From positions 137,060,132-137,124,131 of the forward strand of contig NC_134364.1 in the NCBI RefSeq assembly GCF_048569485.1: a stretch of DNA of 64,000 bases, in the 5' to 3' direction. Shown here piece after piece: positions 23,101 to 35,100 of this stretch. Under the pieces are notes generated by a model. The model had not been told where the DNA came from, did not search any database, and saw only the letters and a program-made list of their open reading frames with translations. The stretch's first letter is position 1, and each line of letters opens with the position of its first letter. The DNA is from Anomaloglossus baeobatrachus. Lineage: Eukaryota; Chordata; Amphibia; Anura; Aromobatidae. A program made the translations under genes and the position numbers.

Positions 23101-26100
23101 CCCAGAATATACATATAATGTACATTAACCCTGTGAGGGCCGCCACCGTAAGGAAGGGTCCCCGAGAACGGGGATCACCAGAGGAGCACAGGGCCCGAAG
23201 GGGAGACACCCGCCGCACAGAAAAAACACACGGACGCTGAGCCGCCGACCAGGAAAACACAACGGACGCTGAGCCGCCGACCAGGAAAACACACGGACGC
23301 TGAGCCGCCGACCAGGAAAACACACGGACGCTGAGCCGCCGACCAGGAAAACACACGGACGCTGAGCCGCCGACCAGGAAAACACACGGACGCTGAGCCG
23401 CCGACCAGGAAAACACACGGACGCTGAGCCGCCGACCAGGAAAACACACGGACGCTGAGCCGCCGAACAGGAAAACACACGGACGCTGAGCCGCCGAACA
23501 GGAAAACACACGGACGCTGAGCCGCCGAACAGGAAAACACACGGACGCTGAGCCGCCGAACAGGAAAACACACGGACGCTGAGCCGCCGAACAGGAAAAC
23601 ACACGGACGCTGAGCCGCCGACCAGGAAACACACGGACGCTGAGCCGCCGAACAGGAAAACACACGGACGCTGAGCCGCCGACCAGGAAAACACAAGGAC
23701 GCTGAGCCGCCGAACAGGAAAACACACGGACGCTGAGCCGCCGACCAGGAAAACACACGGACGCTGAGCCGCCGAACAGGAAAACATACACCGAACAGGA
23801 AAACACACCGGACGCTGAGCCGCCGACCAGGAAAACACACGGACGCTGAGCCGCCGAACAGGAAAACACACGGACGCTGAGCCGCCGAACAGGAAAACAC
23901 ACGGACGCTGAGCCGCCGACCAGGAAAACACACGGACGCTGAGCCGCCGACCAGGAAAAACACACGGACGCTGAGCCGCCGACCAGGAAAACACACGGAC
24001 GCTGAGCCCGCCGACCAGGAAAACATACACCGAACAGGAAAACATACTGACGCTGAGCCACCGAACAGGAAAACACCCGCCGAACAGGAAAACCACGGAC
24101 GCTGAGCCGCAGACCAGGAAAACACGGACGCTGAGCCGCCGACCAGGAAAACACACGGACGCTGAGCCGCCGAACAGGAAAACACACGGACGCTGAGCCG
24201 CCGAACAGGAAAATCACACGGACGCTGAGCCGCCGACCAGAAAACATACGGACGCTGAGCCGCCGAACAGGAAACACACACGGACGCTGAGCCGCCAAAC
24301 AGGAAAACACACGGACGCTGAGCCGCCGAACAGGAAAACATACTGACGCTGAGCCACCACTGAACAGGAAAACACCCGCCGAACAGGAAAACACACGGAC
24401 GCTGAGCCGCCGACCAGGAAAACACACGGACGCTGAGCCGCCGAACAGGAAAACACACGGACACTGAGCCGCCGAACAGGAAAACACACGGACGCTGAGC
24501 CGCCGAACAGGAAAACACACGGACGCTGAGCCGCCGAACAGGAAAACACACGGACGCTGAGCCGCCGAACAGGAAAACACACGGACGCTGAGCCGCCGAC
24601 CAGGAAAACACACGGACGCTGAGCCGCCGACCAGGAAAACATACACCGAACAGGAAAACATACTGACGCTGAGCCGCCGACCAGGAAAACACACGGACGC
24701 TGAGCCGCCGACCAGGAAAACATACACCGAACAGGAAAACACACGGACGCTGAGCCGCCGACCAGGAAAACACACGGACGCTGAGCCGCCGAACAGGAAA
24801 ACACACGGACGCTGAGCCGCCGAACAGGAAAACACACGGACGCTGAGCCGCCGACCAGGAAAACACACGGACGCTGAGCCGCCGACCAGGAAAACACACG
24901 GACGCTGAGCCGCCGACCAGGAAAACACACGGACGCTGAGCCGCCGACCAGGAAAACACACGGACGCTGAGCCGCCGACCAGGAAAACACACGGACGCTG
25001 AGCCGCCGAACAGGAAAACACACGGACGCTGAGCCGCCGACCAGGAAAACACACGGACGCTGAGCCGCCGAACAGGAAAACACACGGACGCTGAGCCGCC
25101 GAACAGGAAAACATACTGACGCTGAGCCACTGAACAGGAAAACACCCGCCGAACAGGAAAACACACGGACGCTGAGCCGCCGAACAGGAAAACACACGGA
25201 CGCTGAGCCGCCGACCAGGAAAACACACGGACGCTGAGCCGCCGAGCCAGGAAAACACACGGACGCTGAGCCGCCGGCCAGGAAAACACACGGACACTGA
25301 GCCGCCGAACAGGAAAACACACGGACGCTGAGCCGCCGAACAGGAAAACACACGGACGCTGAGCCGCCGAACAGGAAAACACACGGACGCTGAGCCGCCG
25401 AACAGGAAAACACACGGACGCTGAGCCGCCGACCAGGAAAACACACGGACGCTGAGCCGCCGACCAGGAAAACATACACCGAACAGGAAAACATACTGAC
25501 GCTGAGCCACCGAACAGGAAAACACCCGCCGAACAGGAAAACACACGGACGCTGAGCCGCAGACCAGGAAAACACACGGACGCTGAGCCGCCGACCAGGA
25601 AAACACACGGACGCTGAGCCGCCGAACAGGAAAACACACGGACGCTGAGCCGCCGAACAGGAAAACACACGGACGCTGAGCCGCCGACCAGGAAAACACA
25701 CGGACGCTGAGCCGCCGACCAGGAAAACACCCGCCGAACAGGAAAACACACGGACGCTGAGCCGCAGACCAGGAAACACCACGGACGCTGAGCCGCCGAC
25801 CAGGAAAACACACGGACGCTGAGCCGCCGAACAGGAAAACACACGGACGCTGAGCCGCCGACCAGGAAAACATACTGACGCTGAGCCACCGAACAGGAAA
25901 ACACCCGCCGAACAGGAAAACACACGGACGCTGAGCCGCAGACCAGGAAAACACACGGACGCTGAGCCGCCGACCAGGAAAACACACGGACGCTGAGCCG
26001 CCGAACAGGAAAACATACACCGAACACGAAAACATACTGACGCTGAGCCACCGAACAGGAAAACACCCGCCGAATAGGAAAACACACGGATGCTGAGCCA

Positions 26101-29100
26101 CCAACCAGGAAAACACATGTATATATAGCTCTGGCAAAAATTAAGAGACCCTTGCAAAATTGTCAGTTTTTCTTATTTTTCTCTTACGTGGGTACGGAAA
26201 GTATTCACACCCCTTTAAATTTTTCACTCTTTGTTTCACTGCAGCCATTTGGTAAATTCAAAAAAGTTTATTTTTTTTTGTCATTAATGTGCGCTCTGCC
26301 CCCATCCCCCATCTTGACAGAAAAAAAAACAAATGTGGAAATGTTTGCAAATTTATTAAACAAGAAAAACTGAAATATCCCATGGTCATAAGTATTCTGC
26401 TCAGACACTCATATGTAAGTCCCATGCTGTCCATTTCCTTGTGATCCTCCTTGAGATGGCTCTACTCCTTCATTGGGGTCCAGCTGTGTGTAATTACACT
26501 GATAGGACGTGATTTGGAAAGGCGCACACCTGTCTATATAAGACCTCACAGCTCACACTGCACATCACACCAAATGAGGATCATGAGGTCAATGGAACTG
26601 CCCCAAGGAGCTCAGAGACAGAATTGTGGCAAGGCACAGATCTGGCCAAGGTTACAAAAGAATTTCTGCAGTACTCAAGGTTACTAAGAGCACAGTGGCC
26701 TCCATGATCCTTAAATGGAGGAAGTTTTGGGACCAGCAGAACTCATCCTAGACCTGTCCGTCCAGCCAAACTGAACAATCGTGGGAGAAGAGCCTTGGTG
26801 AGAGAGGTAACGAAGAACCCCAAGACCACTGTGGCTGAGCTCCAGAGATGCAGTAGGGAGATGGGAGAAAGCTCCACAAAGTCACCTATCACTGCAGCCT
26901 CCACCAGTGGGGCCTTTCTGGCAGAGTACCCGACAGAAGCCTCTCCTCAGTGCAAGACATATGAAAGCCGCATAGAGATTGCAAAAAAAACAAATGAAGG
27001 ATCCCAGACTATGAGAAATAAAATTCTCTGGTCTGATGAGACGAAGATGGAACTTTTTGGTGATAATTCTAAGCGGTATAAGTTGGGTTCAGGTCTGGAG
27101 ATTGGGATGGCCATGACAGGGTTTTGATGTGGTGGTCCTTCATCCACACATTGATTGACCTAGCTGTGTGGCATGGTGTATTGTCCTGCTGGAAAAAAAA
27201 CAGTCCTCAGAGTTGGGAACATTGCCTGCGCAGAAGAAAGCAACTGTCTCTCCAGGATAACCTTGTATGCGGCTTGATTCATACGTCCATGGCAAAGTTT
27301 AATCTGCCAATTCCGGCCTTGCTGAAGCATCCCCAGATCATCACCGATCCTCCACCAAATGTCACAGTGGGTGCAAGACACTGTGGCTTGTACGCCTCTC
27401 CAGGTCTCCGTCTAACCATTAGACGACCAGGTGTTGGGCAAAGCAGAAAATTAGACTCATCAGAGAAGATGACCTGATTCTAGAAATTGGGCAGATTAAA
27501 CCTTGCGAAGGACGTATGAATCAGGCCACATACAAGGTTATCCTGGAAAAACAGTTGCTTCCTTCTGCTCAGGCAATGTTCCCCAACTCTGAGGACTGTT
27601 TTTCCAGCAGGACAATGCACCATGCCTCACAGCTACGTCAATCAATGTGTGGATGAAGGACCACCACATCCAAACCGTGTCATGGCCAGCCCAATCTCCA
27701 GACCTGAACCCCTTTGAAAACCTCTGGAATGTAATCAAGAGGAAGATGAATAGTCACAAGCCATAAAACAAAGAAGAATTGCTTACACTTTTGCACCAGG
27801 AGTGGCATAAGGTCACCCAAAAGCAGTGTGACAAACTGGAGGAAAGCAGCCAAGACGCAGGAGAGGTGTGATTAATAATCCTGGTTATTCCACAAAATAT
27901 TGATTTCTGAATCTTCCTGAGGTAAAACATTATTAGCATTGTTGTGTGTAAATGATTATGACCTTGTTTTCTTTGCATTATTTGAGGTGAAAGCCGTGCA
28001 TTGTCTGTTATTTTCACAATAAAAATAACTGAGATTTTTCTATATATAGAAGATCTCAAAAACCAGCGCTGATTAGTAAGATTAAATAATATTTTAATAC
28101 TAACCGCAAATTTCTACAAAGGTCAAACAAAAAACAAGGTGTATATACAAACATTAAGAAGCATAATCAAGATTATTAATTATAAATTGTAAAATGAATA
28201 CTCGTGGGGCCCCGGCCGGTGGCGATCACAAATATTAGAAAATTAAAATAAATTGTTAATGAGGGTAGTTGTCCAAATAAGAGAAGAAAACTTCCTCAGA
28301 AAAAAATATTTGCAAAAGTTTTTCCTAGGGGGTGCCACATCCGTGCCAGTCCATAAATAATGGCAATATTCCTTCTAGTAAGTATTTGTAGCAGAAAAGA
28401 TACTTTAGTGTTAGTTAGATGAATATTAAGAACCACACTGCACACTTCCACAGTCCCTGAATAAGGTTTGAGTAAGACTAATAGACTGAGCAAGGATCCT
28501 TGAGGAAGGGGGACCGGTGACGCCCCCGAAACGCGCGTCGGATTTTGCTCAGTCTATTAGTCTATCATTGTGGAGTGGACGTAATTGTCTGCTCGTTTCT
28601 ACAGATTACGGAACTTGCCGGTTCACAGACGAAGGGAATTTTGTTACTTACCGTAAATTCCTTTTCTTCTAGCTCTTATTGGGAGACCCAGACGATTGGG
28701 GTATAGCTACTGCCCTCTGGAGGCCACACAAAGCACTACATTAAAAGTGCAAGGCCCCTCCCCCTCTGGCTATACCCCCCCCGTGGTATCACGGGTTCTC
28801 CAGTTTTAGTGCCAAAGCAAGAAGGAGGAAGCCAATAACTGGTTTAAACAAATTAACTCCGAATAACATCGGAGAACTGAAAAACCGTTCAACATGAACA
28901 ACATGTGTACCCGCAAACAACAAAAAAACATCCCGAAGGACAACAGGGCGGGTGCTGGGTCTCCCAATAAGAGCTAGAAGAAAAGGAATTTACGGTAAGT
29001 AACAAAATTCCCTTCTTCTTCAGCGCTCTATTGGGAGACCCAGACGATTGGGACGTCCAAAAGCTGTCCCTGGGTGGGTAAAGAAATACCTCATGTTAGA

Positions 29101-32100
29101 GCTGCAAAACAGCCCTCCCCTACGGGGGTGTCACTGCCGCCTGCAGGACTCTTCTACCTAAGCTGGCATCCGCCGAAGCATAGGTATGCACCTGATAATG
29201 CTTGGTGAAAGTGTGCAGACTGGACCAGGTAGCTGCCTGGCACACCTGTTGAGCCGAAGCCTGGTGACGTAATGCCCAGGACGCACCCACGGCTCTGGTT
29301 GAGTGGGCTTTTAGCCCTGAAGGAACCGGAAGCCCCGCAGAACGGTAGGCCTCTAGAATTGGTTCTTTGATCCATCGAGCCAGGGTGGCTTTAGAAGCCT
29401 GCAACCCCTTGCGCGGACCAGCGACAAGGACAAAAAGTGCATCGGCACGGCGCATGGGCGCCGTGCGGGAAATGTAGATTCTGAGTGCTCTCACCAGATC
29501 TAGCAAACGTAAGTCCTTTTCATACCGGTGAACCGGATGAGGACAAAAAGAAGGCAAGGATATATCCTGATTAAGATGAAAAGAGGATACGACCTTAGGG
29601 AGAAACTCCGGAATAGGGCGCAGCACTACCTTGTCCTGGTGGAACACCAGGAAGGGAGCCTTGGATGACAGAGCTGCCAGCTCAGACACTCGCCGAAGCG
29701 ATGTGATCGCAACAAGAAACGCCACTTTCTGTGACAGCCGAGAAAAGGAAACTTCCTTCAGAGGCTCGAAGGGCGGCTTCTGGAGAGCAACTAGTACCCT
29801 GTTCAGATCCCATGGATCTAACGGCCGCTTGTACGGGGGCACAATATGACAGACCCCCTGCAGGAAACGTGCGCACCTTAGAAAGACGTGCTAGACGCTT
29901 CTGAAAAAACACGGATAGTGCCGAAACTTGCCCTTTAAGGGAGCTGAGCGACAAGCCCTTTTCTAACCCCGATTGCAGGAAGGAAAGAAACTTGGGCAAT
30001 GCAAATGGCCAGGGAGACACTCCCTGAGCAGAGCACCAGGATAAGAAAATCTTCCACGTTCTGTGGTAGATCTTAGCCGAATTCGACTTTCTAGCTTGTC
30101 TCATTGTGGCAACGACTCCTTGAGATAATCCTGCAGATGCTAGGATCCAGGACTCAATGGCCACACAGTCAGGTTCAGGGCCGCAGAATTCTGATGGAAA
30201 AACGGCCCTTGGGACAGTAAGTCTGGTCGGTCTGGCAGTGACCACGGTCGACCGATCGTGAGATGCCACAGATCCGGATACCACGACCTCCTCGGCCAGT
30301 CTGGAGCGACGAGTATGATGCGGCTGCACTCGGATCTGATCTTGCGTAGCACTCTGGGCAAGAGCGCCAGAGGCGGAAACACGTATGGGAGCTGAAACTG
30401 CGACCAATCTTGAACCAAGGCGTCTGCCGCCAGAGCTCTTTGATCGCGCGACCTCGCCATGAATGCCGGGACCTTGTTGTTGTGCCGGGATGCCATTAGG
30501 TCGACGTCCGGCACTCCCCAGCGGCGACAGATTTCCTGAAACACGTCCGGGTGAAGGGACCATTCCCCTGCGTCCATGCCCTGGCGACTGAGGAAGTCTG
30601 CTTCCCAGTTTTCTACGCCTGGGATGTGAACCGCGGATATGGTGGATGCTCTGTCCTCCACCCACATTAGAATGCGCCGGACTTCTTGGAAGGCTTGCCG
30701 ACTGCGCGTCCCTCCTTGGTGGTTGATGTATGCCACCGCTGTGGAGTTGTCCGATTGGATTCGGATCTGCTTTCCTTCCAGCCACTGTTGGAAGGCCAGT
30801 AGAGCAAGATACACTGCTCTGATCTCCAGAACATTGATCTGAAGGGTGGACTCCTGCGGAGTCCACGTCCCCTGAGCCCTGTGGTGGAGAAATACTGCTC
30901 CCCACCCTGACAGACTCGCATCTGTCGTGACTACTGCCCAGGATGGGGGCAGGAAGGATCTTCCCTGAGACAATGAGGTGGGAAGGAGCCACCATTGTAG
31001 GGAGTCCTTGGCCGTCTGGGAAAGCGAGACTTTCCTGTCCAGGGACGTTGACTTCCCGTCCCATTGGCGGAGAATGTCCCATTGAAGTGGGCGCAGATGA
31101 AACTGCGCAAAGGGAACTGCTTCCATGGCTGCCACCATCTTCCCTAGGAAATGCATGAGGCGCCGCAAGGGATGCAACTGGCCCTGCAGAAGAGATTGCA
31201 CCCCTGTCTGTAGTGACCGCTGCTTGTTCAGCGGAAGCTTCACTATCGCTGCTAGAGTATGAAACTCCATGCCAAGATACGTTAGTGATTGAGTCGGTGA
31301 TAGGATCGACTTTGGAAAGTTGATGATCCATCCGAAAGACTGTAGGGTCTCCAGCGTAGCATTCAGGCTGCGCTGACATGCCTCTTGAGAGGGAGCTTTG
31401 ACCAATAAATCGTCTAGGTAAGGGATCACCGAGTGTCCCTGAGAGTGCAAGACTGCTACCACCGCCGCCATGACCTTGGTGAAGACCCGTGGGGCTGTCG
31501 CCAGACCAAATGGCAGAGCTACGAACTGAAAATGGTCGTCTCCTATCACAAAACGTAGAAAACGTTGATGTTCTGTAGCAATTGGCACGTGGAGATAAGC
31601 ATCTTTGATGTCTATTGAGGCAAGGAAGTCTCCTCTGGACATTGAGGCAATGACAGAACGCAGGGTTTCCATCCGGAACTTCCTGGCGTGCACATGTTTG
31701 TTGAGCCGTTTTAGGTCCAGAACAGGACGGAACGAGCCGTCCTTTTTTGGAACCACAAAGAGATTGGAGTAAAACCCTTGCCCTTGTGCCTGAGGAGGGA
31801 CTGGGATCACCACTCCTTCCGCTCTTAGGGAGTCCACCGCCTGCAGCAGAGCATCTGCTCGGTCTGGATGTGGGGAGGTTCTGAAGAACCGAGCTGGAGG
31901 ACGAGAATTGAACTCGATTCTGTACCCGCGAGACAAAATGTCCGTCACCCACCGGTCTTTGACCTGTGACATCCAAATGCCGGAAAAGCGGGAGAGCCTG
32001 CCCCCGACCGGCGATGCGGAGGGAGGGGGCTGGAAGTCATGAGGTAGCCGCTTTGGAAGTGGTACCTCCATTTGCTTTCTTGGGGCGCGTGTGAGCCCGC

Positions 32101-35100
32101 CACGAATCTGAGTTTCTTTGCGTCCTCTGAGTCCCTTTGGACGAGGTAAACGGTGTCTTGCCCGAACCCTCGAAAGGACTGAAACCTCTGCTGCCACTTT
32201 TTCTGCTGAGGTTTGGTTGTTCTGGGTTGTGGTAAAGAGGAGTCTTTACCCTTGGACTGCTTAATGATATCAGCCAATGGCTCGCCAAACAGTCTATCTC
32301 TAGATAAAGGCAAACTGGTTAAACATTTTTTGGAACCAGCATCTGCTTTCCAGTCCTTTAACCACAAGGCTCTGCGCAAAACTACCGAATTGGCGGACGC
32401 CATTGAGGTGCGACTGGTAGATTCTAGGACCGCATTGATAGCGTAAGACGCAAACGCCGACATCTGCGTGGTAAGGTGCGCCACTTGCGGCACTGCTGGA
32501 TGTATGATAGCATCCACTTTTGCTAAGCCAGCTGAAATAGCCTGGAGTGCCCATACGGCTGCGAATGCCGGAGCAAACGACGCGCCGATAGCTTCATAGA
32601 CAGATTTTAACCAAAGGTCCATCTGTCTGTCATTGGCATCTTTAAGTGAAGCGCCATCCTCCACTGCAACTATGGACCTAGCTGCGAGTTTGGAAATCGG
32701 GGGGTCCTACCTTTGGACACTGTGTCCAGCGCTTGACCACCTCAGGGGGGAAAGGGAAACGCGTATCTTTAGATCGTTTAGAGAAACGCCTTTCTGGGTG
32801 AGCGTCGTGCTTCTGGATTGATTCTCTGAAGTCAGCGTGATCCAACAAAGCACTCAATTTACGCTTGGGATAAAGGAAACGAAACTTCTCCTGCTCCGCA
32901 GCCGCCTCTTCTGCTGAAGGGGCTGGGGGAGAAATATCCAACAGCCTATTGATGGCTGAGATAAGGTCGTTTACCATGGCATCCCCATCAGGGGTATCCA
33001 GGTTGAGAGGGGTTCCAGGAATGGATTCCTGATCACTCTCATCAGACACATCACAGGGAGACTGATTGCGCTGAGACCCTGAGCAGTGTGATGACGTCGA
33101 GGGTCTTTCCCAGCGAGCTCGCTTAGGGTGGCTGGGGCAATCATCTGAGTCATAATCCTCGGCCTGTGAAGCCGGGGACCCCCCTGTGGGCTGGATTAAT
33201 TCCAAGTGAGGGGGACCTGAGGACAGAGGCCTCGCCGTGCCCAAAGACTGAGCCCCATGCATAGATTGCAAGGTTTCAAGGATTTTTGCCATAGACACAG
33301 ACATATTATCAGCAAAAACTGCAAAGTCTGTCCCTGTCACCGGGGCAGAACTTACAAGCGTCTCAGCCTGGGTCACTACCTCTCCTGACTCCGGCTGGCG
33401 AAGCAGCACCGGGTCGGAGCATTGCACACAATGGGGGTCATCGGAGCCTACTGGTAGATTAGCCCCACATGCAGCACACGCAGTATACACAGCCCTAGCC
33501 TTGGCAGCCTTGCGTTTTGAGGATGGCATGTTGTTGCTTCCACAGAGGGATCTGGGAGATGCAGCCAGAAGCGACCTCACAGTGCAAGAAATACAATATC
33601 TCTATATCCTACACAGTACGCCGATACACCGTGAGGCACTAGAGGGACCAGCACAGAAAAATCGCTTACCGCCCGCTTAAAAAAGCGGGTGTGTGGTCGC
33701 CAGATAGCCCCTAGTCCAGGTCTCCCAGAGCCTTGCGTCCTTCCTCCAGCCAGACTGCATGTAATGGCTGCCGGCGTCCTGAGAGAGAAGGGGGGCGGGC
33801 CCTGGGCGTTCCTGGCTAAGAGCGGGAAGCCTGCTTCCCTCTGTGCCTAGTGTGAGGGCTGGAGCATGTAAATCAGGCTCCAGCCCTCGTCGCTGCTAGC
33901 GAACAGCGTCTCTCCCCTACCCTGAATGACAGGGTGGGGGCGGGAACGAATCGGAGCTGCCGGCGTCCTAGGCCCAAAAAGCCGGGGACTCAATTTATAA
34001 CCGCCGCCGCCGTAAAAGCGCGGACGGCGGATCCCCGGCGCACCACAAGTCACAGCAGCGCCGCCCGGTCCAGAGGGGGTCGGCGCTGCGTTCCCATACA
34101 CAAAAAATCCCCCAGTAATCTGTAGGGACACTAACTCCAACGTTGCGGTCCCCGGCGCACTACAACACCCAGCCAGCCCGGAGTGTGTCTGTGCCTGCCG
34201 GGGACACAGAGTACCTGTATGATGCAGGGCCTGTCCCTGATCGTACTCCTGCTCCGTCTCCATCAGGTTCTAATGGGTCTGTGGATGGAGCCCGGCGTCA
34301 GAGCTGAGAGGCCGGCAGGATCCCACTTCCACAGAGCCCTACCAGGGGATGTGGAAGGAAAACAGCATGTCAGGCTCCAGCCCTGTACCAGCAATAGGTA
34401 CCTCAACCTTACAACACCATCCAGGGGTGAGAAGGGAGCATGCTGGGGACACTATATGTGTCCTCTTTTCTTCCATCCGAAATAGTCAGCAGCTACTGCT
34501 GACTAAAATCTGTGGAGCTATGCATGGAATGTCTGACCTCCTTCGCACACAAAGCTAAAACTGGAGAACCCGTGATACCACGGGGGGGGGTATAGCCAGA
34601 GGGGGAGGGGCCTTGCACTTTTAATGTAGTGCTTTGTGTGGCCTCCAGAGGGCAGTAGCTATACCCCAATCGTCTGGGTCTCCCAATAGAGCGCTGAAGA
34701 AAGGTGGACGTTCAAGCAGGTGCACGGAGGACTTTTACGTTTCAGGACAGTGCAATCCTGCCTTGGTAACTCTCAATCGGCACCCTACAATTCGGATCTA
34801 AGGATACGCAAAGCGCGATCCAGCACTAATCCTTCCTCTCCAGCAGGAGAGAGATTCAATCCATGCAAGGACCACATACCACGGAGCCCTTAACATCAGT
34901 GGTGGTGTCAGGTAACATACACCGGGGACCTGTAATAAGCCCCCGGTGCACTGATCCCTCTGTCCGCTAGACTCCTCGGTAGGAGCGCGGCTTACTCAAA
35001 CCTTATTCAGGGACTGTGGAAGTGTGCAGTGTGGTTCTTAATATTCATCTAACTAACACTAAAGTATCTTTTCTGCTACAAATACTTACTAGAAGGAATA

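Noticed and set aside
22925-26157. Minus-strand frames of up to 1,070 codons with repeated SASVCFP-type peptides
   Set aside because: The 31-bp array has no stop in this orientation; no unique domain, and it lies in intron 1.
29682-31976. A separate 764-codon minus-strand gene
   Set aside because: Overlaps the reverse-transcriptase frame of the DIRS element and carries part of its recombinase region; it belongs to that element and is not a host gene.
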